In this document: positions 33,544 to 47,054 of the stretch, piece after piece | How positions within the stretch are numbered: position 1 is the stretch's first letter | How the letters are laid out: the number at the start of each line of letters is the position of its first letter | Source: Hygrophila difformis | Taxonomy: Eukaryota > Streptophyta > Magnoliopsida > Lamiales > Acanthaceae | Length of the DNA: 64,000 nt | Assembly (NCBI GenBank): GCA_030278955.1 | Contig: JAOANR010000003.1 | Location: forward strand, 55,462,902-55,526,901 | Direction of reading: 5' to 3' | Notes under the pieces: generated by a model | Told to the model about the DNA's origin: nothing | The model's database searches: none | Seen by the model: only the letters and a program-made list of their open reading frames with translations | Position numbers and translations under genes: made by a program

Positions 33544-35581
33544 TTAGTCCTTCTTCTCCGTGGGATGTGTGGAGGATCCGGCAGCATCTCCTGGATGTGA
33601 TGGGAACTTGCTGAGGATGGTCTTCATCATTTCGGCTTGATTGTCGAACATCCTGGCTTGACTGGCGAACACTGCTTCGAACATTTTTCTATTCTTCTCC
33701 TCATTCTCAATCCTTTCTTGATGCTGCCTGGCTGCTTCCTTTCTGAACTCCTCTTCTCTCTCAAACATTCTCAGCCTAAACTCTTCCTCTTTCTGCATTT
33801 GTTTCTCGTGAGTCGAAACAATGGCATCGGCCAAATCTGACACTCTGCATCATTGACTCTCCCATTCTGCTCACTGCTTCTAGAGTTTGAGACTCAGCTG
33901 GGTATTGAGACACAGTTGGGCTTCTGCGCGAGGGTCGGACTGGATGTCTTCGTGATAAGCTTGGAGTGGAAACATCAGTTCCAGGATGAGTGGCAGTGGG
34001 AGCAGGTTCTGTTGGTGCGACTGCAGCTTCTTCTGTTGAAGGTACCGCTTCAGGACGGTCCTTCTTCTTGTGCCCTTTGCGTCCGGCTGTTGGTGTCCTC
34101 GGAGTGTATCTGGATTGAGCGTCTGATTCTTCCGGCATAATGTATGTAATTGGTTCAGTTATCCTTGTCTTTGGGACTGGGATCGGCCGGCTCATATCAA
34201 TAAGATCGCTCTCTGCAAAAACTGTTAGATCTACTCCTTGGGCTTCACAAATTCTCCTGATGAGGTTGGGATAGCATAAAGCAGCAGCTCTGGTGCCTGT
34301 GACTTTTGTCGTCATGACATGGAAAATCTGCTCTCCCACGTTGATCTTCAGTCCATGCCAAATCTTGGCAAAACCCTTCAACATTCGACCAGATGTTTCA
34401 TGTGCATGCGGGTTTGGCCTAATCTTCGACATGTAGAAGTCATAGGAGGGTTGAAATTCCAACTTCAAGTGCTTTGCTTTGAAGGGGATTTCACCAGTGT
34501 AGCTCTCAGCAGTAAAGGACCTAGTGATGTTGTCGTGATATTGCCTGTCAGCTGCCCTGCTTGCTCCCTTCTCAAAATGTTCAGATGTCGGAATTTCTGA
34601 CCTCCAGTTGGGTGTGCCAAGGAAGTTGTTCAAGTATTCCCCCGAGATGTTTATGTCAACTCCTCGCACCCAACTTGTCTTTCGTGTGGCATTAATATTG
34701 CAGTAAAATTCCCAAACCAATTCTGCTATCCCGGGTTCGGCGTGATGCTTAAGGAACTCAGTCCATCCATGGTCTTCTTTCAATGTAAGTAGCATTGGAT
34801 GATCAATCAATTCAGGACTGAACCCTTTATCGGGGACAAATACTCCACTCAGTGCCATGTATCGTCCCGCATTCTGCTCATTCCCGTTGAACCTCCTCAT
34901 TATGTCAGCATCATCTGTGATGCGGAATTTTCTGAACTTCTTTGTAGATACACCCAGCCTGCCCCTTGAAGTTGAGTTGGCCCAATAACCAGCCGATCTC
35001 ACTGATCCGGTCGATTCTTGGGTTCCTTCAGTTCCTGCTTGTATGTAAATGGGAAGGTCTCCGGCATGGAGAGTACACCAGTTGACGCAACTAAGTATGG
35101 TGGAGGCGTCTTGGGGGCATAATGCATTTTCACTTCCCTTGTAATGGGTGGTTGGATGAGGACTGGATCAAAGGCTGCAGCTCTCCTATCTCCGAAGTGG
35201 ATTTCAAGCATTCTGTTCCAATAAGCCTTCTGTCGTTTCATCCTCCAAACCATCCGCTCATAGTGAACTCTCGGCTCATTAAACCGTTGATCATACCTTG
35301 CCTCATCGAACTCTTGGTTCCAGAAGTTACATACATGTTGGCAAAAGTCTCTTTCGAGGCCTGTTGCTCTATCATTTCTTTCTTCCTCTGGAATCGTATT
35401 CCAGCAATGGTCCTTCATTTCGAACCTCCATTCAATCTGGTGGTCCATAGGCAAGTTATGCTCATTCCTTATGGCCACCCTATTTTCCTCTGCCTCTTTC
35501 TTCAGCCTCTCGATTTCCAAGAAGGCAAGATCTGGAGTTGTCTTTGGAAGCCCCATCAGGGAATCTATAATGAATTGATCC

Positions 35582-37039
35582 CTGGAGAGAAGAGAGTTGG
35601 AACTATTTTTAACAAATTTTTGATACGTGGATCCGAGTTGAAAGTCAACATCCTCACATTTGGAGCTATGCTCTAAATGTGAGTTAATTGGTTTCTAATC
35701 GAATTTATAGAAAGAAAGGCATAGAGATGGATTGTTAAATCTAACTCTTATTACAGCAAAAATAAAGAAAGCAAGAGAGAGATAAGGATCTTGGATCCTT
35801 AGAAATTTTTTCTTAGACTATAAATAGTCTAAGTTGTTTTTTTTTTTTTTTTGGGTGGTCAATTGACCAAAAAGAGGAACTTCGTGGGCTATTGAGCCTA
35901 CGAAAGGATTTTGATTTTTATCACTTGAAAAGTGATTGAAATCAGATGAGATATGGGAGATGAGAGATTAATGATGAAAAGCAAATGCAAGTGACAAATT
36001 ATGCAATTACTAGTATGTGACAGTGGACCATGCCTACAAATAAGAATAAAAATGAAAGTAAGAGACAACATGCATACATACAAAAGGTGATTTTTGGATT
36101 TTTATGGAAAAGTGTTGACTTGTTTATTTAATGAAATTGGGGGTGTAGGTGGTCCCCCATTTGGATTTTGTTTTGGGAAGTGGGTTTTTAAGGAATAGAA
36201 ACACAACATTCCTTGTGAGCATTCCCCACTTGTCCCAAGTTGACAAAGATCACACACTTTTAAAGCAAAGAACAATCTACCATTTGTCTTTTTACACATA
36301 AATGCCATACCAAAAGTGTTGGAAAAATTTTGGCATTGTTTTGTCTGTAATACCATGTTCCCGGATGTGCAAACGTCAACTTCTAGAGTTGAAGTTGCAA
36401 TGTATGGGCAACAGGTACCCAACAACAACATTTATTACCAATATACTCATATAATAATATACATGCAAACACCAAAACAACCAGACAAAATTGGTCCATC
36501 TACACTACTGTAATGTACTAATGTTACCAACAAAACTCATGCTTTAAAAACATAAATTTTGCAGATATCATCAATATGCATTTTCAGTCATCATCAACAA
36601 TTATCTCCTGAAAATAACACAGTGGCTAAAGAAAGCATGACCACAGTGTTAATCCCACTCACAGGTTACCAAAATTACAAAGCAGATAACACCGATACAC
36701 ACATAGACACAAACGGAACAATAATACTGCAGTAAGAACAAAAATCAAAATTTTAAGGGTTTTGAAACCCTCGTTTTCAAAATAAGAACATCCCCTAAAT
36801 CACAGAGAATTTCGAACCCTTAAATGGCAGTTAAGAACACAAAACCTAAAGCCCTATGTTCTGCCTAGTCGGTTTCTACCCCATTTCTGAACAAACCCAA
36901 CACACTCCGACCACTTTCCGGCTCTTCCCGTCATGAGAGACAAAAGCATTCCCCTTCCCACCCTCGATTTCGCACGGAAGATGAAAAGACAAAACTGTAA
37001 ACTTGAAACCGAGCGCGAAAACGAAACAGAGATACTTAC
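35582..37039 (-). other. Intron of the env-like unit, copy 2
   Basis: Donor and acceptor are both preserved relative to copy 1, and the reading phase across the junction is the same. No gene is seen inside. Confidence 0.7.
35645..35683 (-). other. Internal polypurine-like copy with hairpin, copy 2
   Basis: Counterpart of 18456-18494, with stem and loop unchanged. Confidence 0.75.
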
Positions 37040-37229
37040 CCCCGACTCCCACTAGGGTTTGACGACGACGAAGCCATTTCCGAGTGATTTGGCCAGAGGA
37101 AAGCTTGAAATGAGCGACTGGCTTTGCGAGGAAGAAGGGTTTGCGAGAGAGAGAACGGAGGATTTTGGAAATGCGAAAATTGAAAGTGAGGGAACTGAGA
37201 GGGAAAAAGGGTATAAAAAGGGTTCGGAA

Positions 37230-37770
37230 GAGGAGTTCGAATTATTGCATCAATTCGAATTAATTCGAATTGATGCATTCTGTGAGGGATGCGAGTTATT
37301 CAGGCCAATTCGAATTAATTCGAATTGGCTTGAAAGACAAAAATATACGCACAAGTTCGAATTGTGAATCAATTCGAATTAATTCGAATTGACTCATAAT
37401 TCGAACTTGGTGGAGGGGAGTGACTTCGCATGGAAATGCTTTTGTGAGCTAATTCGAATTATTGGTGTGGTTCGAATTAATTCGAACTTCCCCACAATTC
37501 GAATTGCTCACTTGCATAAGAGAATGCCTTTTGTGTGCCAATTCAAATTAATCAGGCAATTCGAATTAATTCGAATTGCCTTATAATTCAAATTGCAATA
37601 CTTGGCCTACTAAAATATCCGAAAATTCTGCCTTGGTTGCCAATTCGAATATGCATGGCAAATTCGAATTGCCTGCATAATTCGAATTAACTAATCCGAA
37701 TGTGAAAATTTCCATGGCAAAATGTCTTATATGGTATGTTCCCAGCAATTCGAATTAATTCGAACTTTCT
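37230..37770. repeat. AATTCGAATT palindrome array, internal region 2
   Basis: Counterpart of 20045-20590. One doubled unit has collapsed to a single one near 37660, as slippage would produce. It abuts the env-like 5' exon region. Confidence 0.85.
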
Positions 37771-38085
37771 TGAAATGAAAAATAAACCACATTTAAGACT
37801 TAGGAAAATTTTTAAGTTTTCAAAAATTATAAGAACTCAAAAGCAAACATATCTACACCGAATTAGAATCTAAAACATATTGCTTGCATAAATTAGGTTG
37901 GGTTAACAATTTTATTCTATGAATTTATTCTGGATTTTAGATTTCTCTAAATTCCATAATTAACCTCCATTAAATATAATGTTAACCCAACCGGGAACCT
38001 GGTTTTTGGAGGCTTTATCTTTCTTTTTGTTGGTTCCTCGAATTCCTGCAAAACAATTATGAAAAGGTATTAGGTTTTCTCCAAA

Positions 38086-38126
38086 TATCAACATCCTCAC
38101 ATTTAGAGTCTTAGTACTCTAAATGT
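38086..38126 (-). other. Second internal polypurine-like copy with hairpin, copy 2
   Basis: Counterpart of 20905-20945; the 11-bp stem (38099-38109 with 38116-38126) is intact. Confidence 0.75.
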
Positions 38127-38207
38127 TCAATTGATTTTTTGATACTTTGTCCCAATAAAAATAAGTGGAGCAAGTAATAAATAAGTGAGTAAATATATGT
38201 ATAATAT

Positions 38208-41200
38208 TTATTGAGCATAAGCCGGTTCTGTTGTCATTTGAGCTTCTTTTTCGGGGTCGAACTGCCCAAGATACTCCTTCAATCTGTGTCCATTCACCAC
38301 CAGCTCTCCTTTGTCAGTTCGGATTCTGACAGCTCCACTTTCAAACACGTGCACCACTTCGTATGGCCCTTCCCATCTGGATTTAAGCTTTCCGGGGAAC
38401 AGCTTCAACCTAGAATTGAATAACAAGACTTTCTGGCCAACATAGAAGTGTTTAGACTTAATACGACGATCGTGTAACTTCTGGGTCCGCTCTTTATAAA
38501 TCCTCGAGCTTTCATAAGCTTGCGCACGTATTTCCTCAATTTCATTGAGGTCCAACTTGCGCTTACTCTGAGCAACTCGTGAGTCAAAATTGAGCATTCG
38601 TACGGCCCAGTAAGCCTTATGATCTAGTTCTACGGGCAAATGACAGGCTTTTCCGAAGATGAGTCTGTATGGAGACATCCCAATGGGAGTCTTGAATGTA
38701 GTGCGGTATGCCCATAAAGCATCATTGAGCTTACGTGACCAATCTTTGCGAGTTGTCCCCACAGTAGCCTCGAGTATGTGTTTGATTTCGCGGTTAGAGA
38801 CCTCGATTTGACCACTGGTTTGGGGATGGTAAGGCGTGCCGATCTTGTGGAGAATCCCATTTTTGCTCATAAGATTTGCAAATGCTTTATTAACAAAATG
38901 GGTTCCTCCATCTGATATGATCACCCTGGGTACACCAAATCTATTGAAAATATTTTTCAAAAATTTGACGACCTGGTTGCCATCATTGGTTGGCAGTGCA
39001 ACGGCCTCAACCCACTTGGAAACGTAATCGACAGCTACCAAGATGTAATGGTTCCCATCAGATGTCGGGAATGGTCCCATGAAGTCGATACCCCATACAT
39101 CGAAAATCTCAAGAGTGAGAATTCCTTGTTGAGGCATCTCATCCCTCTTGGAGATATTCCCTAATCTTTGGCATCTGTCGCAAGCTTTAACAAACGCTTT
39201 GCAATCCTCGTAAATGGTAGGCCAATAAAAACCGCATTCGAGCACCTTATGGGCTGTTCGAGTGGGGCCATGGTGACCTCCATATTCCGATTCATGCCAT
39301 TTCTTAGCGATTTGATAAGCCTCGTGCTCAGTTACACATCGTCTAATAATAGAATCTGCACAATGCTTGAAGAGGTAAGGATCTTCCCAGAAGTAGTTAA
39401 CTACATCTCGGTTGAACCTCGCTTTGTGGCCCCTGCTTTGAAATGGTGGGGTTATTCCGCATGCTAAAAAGTTAGCAATATCGGAAAACCACGGACAAGC
39501 TTGATCATGAAGATGCAAGGCAAACAGTTGCTCATCCGGAAAATTCTCATTTACGGCTAACTCATTTTTATCATTTTCTAGTCGAGACAAATGGTCAGCA
39601 GCACCATTGTCTCTGCCTTTTCTATCTTTTATTATAATGTTGAATTCTTGCAGCAAAAGTACCCACCTGATTAATCGAGGTTTGGCGTCTTGTTTGCTAA
39701 ACAAGTATCTCAGTGCAGAGTGATCTGTGTACACTGTGGTTTTCGTACCGATAAGATATTGTCTGAATTTATCAAACGCAAAAACCACAGCATACATCTC
39801 CTTCTCCGTGGTGGTGTAGTTAATTTGGGCCTCATTCAGGGCATGACTTGCGTAATGAATTACACAATGCTTCCCTTCCTTATGTTGCCCAAGAACTGCA
39901 CCCACGGCGAGATCACTTGCATCACACATTACCTCGAAAGGCATTGACCAATCGGGTGGTTGCACTATTGGAGCAGAAATCAACATCTCTTTGAGCGTGT
40001 CAAAGGCTTGAACACACGCTTCATTTATTACAAAAGGATTTTCTTTACACAGCAAGTTAGTGAGCGGCTTGGCAATTTTAGAAAAGTCTTTAATGAATCT
40101 CCGGTAGAAACCGGCATGCCCTAAGAAACTCCTAACTGCTTTTATTGAATTAGGCAATGGTAGGTTTGGGATGACTGAGACCTTAGCCCTGTCGACTTCG
40201 ATACCTGCGCGCGAGATGCAGTGACCCAACACTATTCCTTCGGTGACCATGAAATGGCACTTCTCCCAGTTCAAAACTAGGTTGGTGTCCTCACATCTTT
40301 TCAAAATTTGTGCAAGATTAGTCAAGCATTCATCAAAAGTATCTCCATACACAGAGAAGTCATCCATGAAAACTTCAATGCATTTTTCGATAAATTCTGA
40401 GAAAATTGACATCATGCATCGTTGAAATGTGGCAGGCGCATTACAAAGTCCAAAAGGCATGCGCCTGTACGCAAAAGTTCCATATGGGCAAGTGAATGTG
40501 GTCTTGTCATGATCCTCGCTAGCTATTACAATCTGATTATAGCCAGAGTACCCATCCAAAAAGCAGTAGTACTCCCTTCCGGCCAACCTCTCCAGCATCT
40601 GATTAATGAATGGCAAGGGGAAATGGTCCTTCCTTGTAGTGGTATTGAGCTTCCGGTAGTCGATGCAAACTCTCCAACCGGTCACTGGACGCGTTGCCAC
40701 TTCTTCTCCTTGCTCATTAGTCGTTACACAGATCCCCCCGCGTTTCGGTACGACCTGCACTGGGCTAACCCATTTGCCATTAGAGATAGGATAGATGATA
40801 CCAGCATCTAATAGCTTGATAACTTCTCTCCTTACCACTTCCTGCATATGGGGGTTCAGACGCCTTTGTGGTTGCCTTGAGGGCTTGTACTCCTCTTCCA
40901 TTAAAATTCTGTGCATGCAAACAGAGGGGCTTATTCCTTTTATATCAGAAATGGTCCATCCGATTGCATGTATATATTTCTTTAGAATGTCTACCAGAGC
41001 TTTTTCTTGTTCTTGTGTCAGCTTGGCTGACACAATCACCGGTAATCTTTTATGTTCAGCGAGAAAGACGTACTTAAGATGATCCGGAAGTGTTTTAAGT
41101 TCAAGCTCTGGTGGGCATTCAACGGAAGACAGTAATTTGCGAGAAATGGATGGGAGAGAGAGATCAGATTTACCTTCAGGATCCTGTGTCAGTACAGGAT

Positions 41201-44198
41201 CCACTTCCTCCTCAGCAGTGCTTTCCTCTTCCTCCGGGATGAACTCAACTCCATCGAATTCTTCAAGATCCCCAGAGATAGGGTCCTCGAAGTGGACAGC
41301 GTTGCAGCTCCTTGGTTGCTCCGCACCTTCAGGCTTCAGTACCTGTTTTGAAACTTTGCTTGGCTCATCAGTCACAGAGTCTATGCTCTCATCCTCACTC
41401 CTACTTTCTATTACATCAAATAAGGAACAAGATCCCTCAGACGGGAACTTCTGCAGCTTTCCCATGTTGAAATTCAATTCTTCTTCTCCGACTCGGAGCT
41501 TGATTTGATTTGATCGCGCGTCTATAAGTGCACCACCAGTTGAGAGAAAGGGGCGGCCTAAGATCAGTGGCATCTCGTAGTCCTCCTCTATATCCAGAAT
41601 AATGAAGTCGACGGGAAAGAGGGTCCCTCCCGTCTTGACAATTACGTCCTTCAGGTTTCCGATTGGATGGGTAATTGATCGGTCTGCCAGCTGTAGCTTC
41701 ATTGTAACCGGTTCAATTGTTCCCAAGTGAAGACGTTTCACCATGGCAAGTGGCATAACGTTGATGCTCGAACCCAGATCGCACAATCCTTTTCCAACAT
41801 TAGTTTTCCCAATGTGGATCGGCAGTGTAATACATCCTGGATCTTCCTTCTTCTCCGGTAGCACTCTTTGGATAATGGCACTGCAACTTCTGTTCAAAAT
41901 CACCACTTCCTCCTGCTCAATTTTTCTCTTCCCTGAAATCATTTCTTTAAGAAATTTAGCATAGACGGGCATTTCTGAAATCATTTCGACCAATGGAATA
42001 GTGATCTCGACAGCTTTCAGTCTTTCTAAAAACTTTTTAAATTTTTCATCTTGTTCCTTATTTTTAAGACGTGCCGGGTATGGCACCCTTGGCATGTACT
42101 TATTATTGTTTGTTTTTGGTGGTAAAGAGAAGGAAGTTGTACCTTCAACCCTACCCTTTTCAGCTCCCTTTGCAGCTTCAGCCTGCGAAATAGCTGTTTC
42201 TGATTTGTCCTCGACCAGTCCAATACCATCTCCTCCTTCAATCCTTTCATTTTCTTTTTCAACCTCCAATGGATCCTTTTCCTTCTCGGCCGTCTCTTTT
42301 CCATATCCAACAATTCCCTTTAGAGTCTTGCCTCCCCGCAGTGTGATTGCTTTACACTGCGGGTTAGCTTCAGTACTGCTTGGAAGTGTTCCTTTCCCCC
42401 TGTTCTGAAGTTCCTTGGCCAACTGGGTGACTTGCGTCTCCACATTCTTGATTGATGACTGTAGTTGTTGGTTTATATCCTTCTGGCTGGCTATAAACTC
42501 AGTCATCAAGTTCTCTAGACGAGATGGTGGCCTTTGGTTATACTGTTGATTCTGATCAGTTTGGGATTGGAAACTCTGGAAATTCTGGGCTTGGTTCTGA
42601 TTAGGCCTCTGTTGGATCTGAGGTTGGAAATTCTGATTCTGATTTTGAAAGTTCTGTACTCTTTGCTGGACGAATCCTTGATTCTGAGGTCTGAAGTTTT
42701 GCTGTGGGTTTTGATTTGCGAACTGGTTGGGCTGGTTTGGCTGCAACAAATGCGCGTTAAGTGCATTGTTGTTGGAATAAGAGAGGTTGGGATGGCGATT
42801 TTGGTAGTTCCCGGCATAATTACAACTCTCGGTAGCTATCTGTTGGCATGTATCAGTTGGATGAGGTCCTTGACACAGTCCACAGACAACTCCCGATTGC
42901 TGTGTTTGAACTTGGTCAGATGAGGTTCCTGCCTGAAAAGCGTCTATTCCCTTCCCTTTATCCTGGCTCAGCTGTATCGCAGCTACCTGTTCTTGCAGTT
43001 TTTCAAAATATGTTTTCCCTTCACTTACAGCAAAGAATTTTCTAGGAGGATCCTCCTTCCTATCATCTGTGTTTAGGATGGATCTGTTGACAGACATTGT
43101 CTCAATCTTCTCCCAAGCTTGATCCATAGGCAAGTGGAGTAAATGTCGTCCGCCAGCAGCGTCTAACATTGTTCTCCATGGATGGGTGAGTCCTCCGTAG
43201 AATTTCCTCAACTGCTCCCAGGGTGCGTACCCATGTTGGGGGCATCGCCTGATGAGGCCCAAGAATCTTTCTTTCGCATCATATAATGATTCGTCTGGCT
43301 TCATTTTAAAATCTCCAATCTTAGCTCGTCCTTCCTCAATCTTTGATTCCGGAAAATACTTCAGCAAAAAGCTCCTCACCAAGTCTGCCCAAGTGCTCCT
43401 CAGATTGATAGGCAATGACTTATACCAGTCCCTGGCACCACTATATAAAGAAAATGGAAACAACATTAGCCTAATAGCATCAGGAGAGACTCCCTGATTT
43501 TTGATCGTGTCGCAGAGCTCTAGGAAGGTCTGGAGATGATCATGAGGGTCCTCATGATTTGCACCGCAGAACTGATTGTTTTGCACCAAATTAATGAGTG
43601 TCGGTTTGAGCTCGAAATTGCGTGCGGGAAAGTGTGCTCTTCCAGGTCCATCCAGATAGGGCTCCACTATTGGTTGCATGAAGTCTGCTGCTGCTTGCTG
43701 CTGTAGTTGATTTCCTTGTTCAGCTTGATTCTGGTACTGTTGGTGGTAATTGGGAAATTGCTGGAAGTTATGTGGATCTTGTGGGTTGTTCTGAAACTGA
43801 TCTGGATTGAAAGCTTGGTTTTGGTATTGTTGGTTTGGTATATTTTGGTTTTGGTGAAATTGGTTTAAGGGTGGTGGTGGTTGTTGGTGGAATTGCTGGT
43901 ATTGTTGCTGATTGGGATTTGGTAGATTCTCCTCTTCGTTGGCACGATTAGGATGTTCTACCATTCCTCCGTCAGCTCCATTACCAGGATTATTTGGTGG
44001 TTGGTCTACGGGTAAGATCGGGGGAATGTTCTGGTTATCTGCCATGTCTGATAAATCGCTGCTTGATGTTTTGGGTGAAGTGCGGATCCGACGCTCCTGC
44101 TCTTTCCGTCTTCTGGCTTCTGCCCTCAGTTGGCGAGCGGTCCTTTCTATTTCTAGATCGAACGGTAGCTCCGGTAATGTGTTCCTTCTCCGTTGCAT
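38208..44198 (-). CDS. gag-pol: Athila gag-pol polyprotein, copy 2 (intact)
   Basis: One open frame of 1996 codons starts at ATG 44198, 130 bp after the primer site. Rough residue positions: glutamine/asparagine-rich N-terminal stretch about 75-170; gag core about 190-400; zinc knuckle [13 protein letters not shown] 439-451; glutamine-rich linker 490-560; aspartic protease DLGSSI about 807; reverse transcriptase about 1110-1380 with FMDDFSVYG near 1277; RNase H beginning CDAS near 1425; integrase zinc-binding residues near 1642-1677 and catalytic D, D and E near 1705, 1763 and 1799. No chromodomain is evident, as expected for Athila. All key catalytic motifs are present, so the polyprotein is potentially functional: it would make particles, copy element RNA with tRNA-Asp as primer, and integrate the DNA. 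LTR C would be its promoter. Confidence 0.95.
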   Translation of the reverse strand: MQRRRNTLPELPFDLEIERTARQLRAEARRRKEQERRIRTSPKTSSSDLSDMADNQNIPPILPVDQPPNNPGNGADGGMVEHPNRANEEENLPNPNQQQYQQFHQQPPPPLNQFHQNQNIPNQQYQNQAFNPDQFQNNPQDPHNFQQFPNYHQQYQNQAEQGNQLQQQAAADFMQPIVEPYLDGPGRAHFPARNFELKPTLINLVQNNQFCGANHEDPHDHLQTFLELCDTIKNQGVSPDAIRLMLFPFSLYSGARDWYKSLPINLRSTWADLVRSFLLKYFPESKIEEGRAKIGDFKMKPDESLYDAKERFLGLIRRCPQHGYAPWEQLRKFYGGLTHPWRTMLDAAGGRHLLHLPMDQAWEKIETMSVNRSILNTDDRKEDPPRKFFAVSEGKTYFEKLQEQVAAIQLSQDKGKGIDAFQAGTSSDQVQTQQSGVVCGLCQGPHPTDTCQQIATESCNYAGNYQNRHPNLSYSNNNALNAHLLQPNQPNQFANQNPQQNFRPQNQGFVQQRVQNFQNQNQNFQPQIQQRPNQNQAQNFQSFQSQTDQNQQYNQRPPSRLENLMTEFIASQKDINQQLQSSIKNVETQVTQLAKELQNRGKGTLPSSTEANPQCKAITLRGGKTLKGIVGYGKETAEKEKDPLEVEKENERIEGGDGIGLVEDKSETAISQAEAAKGAEKGRVEGTTSFSLPPKTNNNKYMPRVPYPARLKNKEQDEKFKKFLERLKAVEITIPLVEMISEMPVYAKFLKEMISGKRKIEQEEVVILNRSCSAIIQRVLPEKKEDPGCITLPIHIGKTNVGKGLCDLGSSINVMPLAMVKRLHLGTIEPVTMKLQLADRSITHPIGNLKDVIVKTGGTLFPVDFIILDIEEDYEMPLILGRPFLSTGGALIDARSNQIKLRVGEEELNFNMGKLQKFPSEGSCSLFDVIESRSEDESIDSVTDEPSKVSKQVLKPEGAEQPRSCNAVHFEDPISGDLEEFDGVEFIPEEEESTAEEEVDPVLTQDPEGKSDLSLPSISRKLLSSVECPPELELKTLPDHLKYVFLAEHKRLPVIVSAKLTQEQEKALVDILKKYIHAIGWTISDIKGISPSVCMHRILMEEEYKPSRQPQRRLNPHMQEVVRREVIKLLDAGIIYPISNGKWVSPVQVVPKRGGICVTTNEQGEEVATRPVTGWRVCIDYRKLNTTTRKDHFPLPFINQMLERLAGREYYCFLDGYSGYNQIVIASEDHDKTTFTCPYGTFAYRRMPFGLCNAPATFQRCMMSIFSEFIEKCIEVFMDDFSVYGDTFDECLTNLAQILKRCEDTNLVLNWEKCHFMVTEGIVLGHCISRAGIEVDRAKVSVIPNLPLPNSIKAVRSFLGHAGFYRRFIKDFSKIAKPLTNLLCKENPFVINEACVQAFDTLKEMLISAPIVQPPDWSMPFEVMCDASDLAVGAVLGQHKEGKHCVIHYASHALNEAQINYTTTEKEMYAVVFAFDKFRQYLIGTKTTVYTDHSALRYLFSKQDAKPRLIRWVLLLQEFNIIIKDRKGRDNGAADHLSRLENDKNELAVNENFPDEQLFALHLHDQACPWFSDIANFLACGITPPFQSRGHKARFNRDVVNYFWEDPYLFKHCADSIIRRCVTEHEAYQIAKKWHESEYGGHHGPTRTAHKVLECGFYWPTIYEDCKAFVKACDRCQRLGNISKRDEMPQQGILTLEIFDVWGIDFMGPFPTSDGNHYILVAVDYVSKWVEAVALPTNDGNQVVKFLKNIFNRFGVPRVIISDGGTHFVNKAFANLMSKNGILHKIGTPYHPQTSGQIEVSNREIKHILEATVGTTRKDWSRKLNDALWAYRTTFKTPIGMSPYRLIFGKACHLPVELDHKAYWAVRMLNFDSRVAQSKRKLDLNEIEEIRAQAYESSRIYKERTQKLHDRRIKSKHFYVGQKVLLFNSRLKLFPGKLKSRWEGPYEVVHVFESGAVRIRTDKGELVVNGHRLKEYLGQFDPEKEAQMTTEPAYAQ

Positions 44199-44328
44199 AA
44201 GCAGTTGGTATCAAGCTTTTGACAGTACCTGTACAACCCCCAGGTTAGTAATGGTTCAAGAATATATACAAAAACTATCTATGAGTAAATCAGGAATGTA
44301 ATTCTCCTAGTAAACGGCGCTGCATCCT

Positions 44329-44345
44329 CCCCGGCAACGGCGCCA
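44329..44345 (-). other. Primer-binding site, tRNA-Asp, copy 2
   Basis: The same 17-base tRNA-Asp complement as at 27154-27170, immediately inside LTR C. Confidence 0.88.
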
Positions 44346-44447
44346 TGAAACTTTTGACGAGTTTGCGTGACACGAGTATTTTCCAAATTTTTTTACTGGT
44401 TTATTGCTCGAGGAGGAAACTGCGATTTCAAATGGCGCCTCGAGAAT

Positions 44448-44464
44448 CCCCGGCAACGGCGCCA
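44448..44464 (-). other. Relic tRNA-Asp primer site inside LTR C
   Basis: An exact copy of the primer site, followed by TGAAACTTTTGACGAGTTT, 103 bp inside the LTR. Confidence 0.85.
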
Positions 44465-47054
44465 TGAAACTTTTGACGAGTTTCATCAACACGAGTAATT
44501 ATCTGAAATATCAGGTTTGGATTTTTAAATGAAGAGAATTATGATGCAGGGAAGGGTTTAAGGATATGTTAAGATTTCCCTTTTTATTACTCATGTGGGG
44601 TTCAAACGGCGCTGTGGTCCTTCCAGCCATGAAACTTTTGACAAATATCACGGTGCAACCGGGATTGACCTTCAGTCTGTCACCCTGAAAGTCCCTGGTA
44701 TCTGCGCCATGATACTTCTCATAATTTCATGTCACGGAAGCACCTGCCATAAAGCTTTTGAACATCTTCCCACTGTATGAGTATTTTCCCAAAATATTAT
44801 GTTTTTATTTACTCGTGTCAAGAAACTGTGCTCCCGAAAGCGCACGGGTCAAAAATTGCAGTAATTTATAGTAAGTACCGGATCGTTCACTGGAGGATGT
44901 GCGATGGAAGCAGGGGCCACGTCGTTTACTAAGATTTTCCATTCGGTTACTCGATTCAAGTTTTGCAAGGGTTTCTAACAACTACTTGACATAAATTAAA
45001 CCAGATCATGAAAGCAGTAAAAATTATCCTACAAAGCATGGTAAACTAGATCGAAGAAAGCAATTAAATCTATACTACGAAAGCAATATAAAATTATGCT
45101 ACTCTATCTAGAAAGCAAGTTTAAATATGACAGAAGGGACAGGGAGGAAATAACAAAGATTGGACAAGATTCAGATGAAACACAATTAAACTTCCATTTT
45201 TATACACAGATCTTAGCTTGGGATAATCCTCTAGTTAGCTAACTCTCATGCTTTCTGCACCATGTTCCCTTTAACAGACAGGTACTTATGATGAGAATTT
45301 ACATGCTCTTAAGACAACAATTTCTAAGATACCACAGACTTATAACTCCCTCCACAGGCCTTGTGAAGTTACATTACATACATGTGGTGGATAAGCAACA
45401 CCTAACATGTCATTAGTTGACATGCCAAGTACTCCTATCATTCCCCCATGTCACACCCAAAGTTTCAAATCAAGCCCCAAACCATTCCATAACTCTCAAA
45501 CCTTTTAACAGATGGACAGCCCCTAATTCTTCCGAGTGACCTCTATGAAAGCATTTAAAAAGGAAAGCAGTAAAGAAAGCTGTAAAGAAAGCATTTAAAT
45601 CTATCACTCGGAATCGTTAAAAACGTCTCTTTCCGTTAGTATAAAAGAGCCCCTGGTCTTGGTGACCAGATGCAGATCAAGAACCCCCGAGATATCAATA
45701 AGCCACAGGGCTTGCAACATCTGGGTAGTTATGAGATACAAACTAAATGAGACAGATCCATAAATGAACCTATTCCGGATGTATTCACTCAGGACTCAAT
45801 TCTAGACTTTGGCAGAAGAAGATAGTAGTCGAAGGAATACTCAACCCTACCTTAGAAATTCACCAAGGCCTATATGTTGTTCCTCTAGTATTATTTATCA
45901 CATCTCATCTACACCCAAGTGGATATTGACTTAATGCGATATCTAATATCAGATTTCCAACACACAGCAATTTTGAGAAGCAAATGAATATTTGAAAATC
46001 ATTCCCTAGACAGGTACTAAACTCTCAATTAAAACACAGATCCTTTCGGTCTAGATGAGACCTAATTGCTGACTCTGCTTCTAAGCTCTCAAAATCAACC
46101 CCCAGTGGAATATGAATTAGTCATAACTGTTGAATTTATCCCTTACTCAGATCCGGATTTTACAAAGGAATTTTTGTTGGAAATTTATTATGCAGCATCT
46201 GATTTAAATCAAGACTTCTGTGTCCAAGGGGAAGGATCCCCAAAATAATGATATGACTGAAACATCTACATAATAGTATCATGCATACAAGTATATGAAA
46301 AGGAAAATAAAGCACCCCAAAATATATGGTGGGGTTAGACAGAATGCGATACACAAAGGTGGATTAGCCTGAGATGAGAAGAAATTGGCTAAGAGGGGTG
46401 CCAGAGATAATTGAGGTTTTCCGGACTGCAAACATCTGCTGTCCGGTTCCCAATTTTCCCTGATGACTGATTTTAGACAGAAAGAATCCCAAACAACGGT
46501 GACCGCCGTCACTTAGTTTTCTTTTGTCTGTGAGTGGAAGAAAAACCCACATATTTCTTGCTGTAATATTTCTCAACTGATGTTGGTCAACATCAGTTGA
46601 TACTATTGCAACTTGAATTCAGGTTGAGAAATTAAGATAAGGAAAATTAAAACTGTATATGATTAGGAGTTGGCTGAGTGACTAATCGAAACTCTTAGTG
46701 AAGAGAACGCTCGCCGAAGCTTCCACCAACCACTAATCAGACCATGCAAAATAACAGATAATGATTGACACACAGAAGACGGGTTAGTCGATATCCCTGT
46801 GAAGGGACCTTTCACCAACATTAATCTGTGCGTTTCTCGTTATCCGTTCATACATGCAATGAAAGAGAAAACATAAAAGTAAGAAAATATTTTTGGTATT
46901 GTGTGGGTGTTAAGCACACAATAGGTAGACACTTAATGGGTTGAAATGTGTAATGGATAAAGTTAGGTGAATTGGGCCTAAGCCCAATACACCCATGCAA
47001 CTTACACAAATCATGAAGGAAAAATATTTTTTGGAGTTTTCAAAATAGAAGGAT

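Larger units (their letters stand above)
33544..37077 (-). pseudogene. Athila env-like unit, copy 2 (spliced, two frame breaks)
   Basis: Exon 1 is 37077-37040 (start MASSSSNP) with a GTAAGT donor at 37039; the acceptor CAG is at 35584-35582, giving a 1458-bp intron as in copy 1. The open region continues through 35556-34999 (185 codons), then in another frame from 35002 to 33776 (408 codons, start codon of that frame is GTG so true entry is from upstream), then in a third frame 33843-33544 with the coiled-coil-like tail QMQKEEEFRLRMFEREEEF. Unlike copy 1 there are no further stops in the 408-codon part. The transposon-protein-like domain lies roughly at residues 1-200 of that part; proline/serine-rich sequence follows. 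Since both copies share the two frame breaks, they predate the array or are bypassed by an unrecognised intron or frameshifting. Confidence 0.7.
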
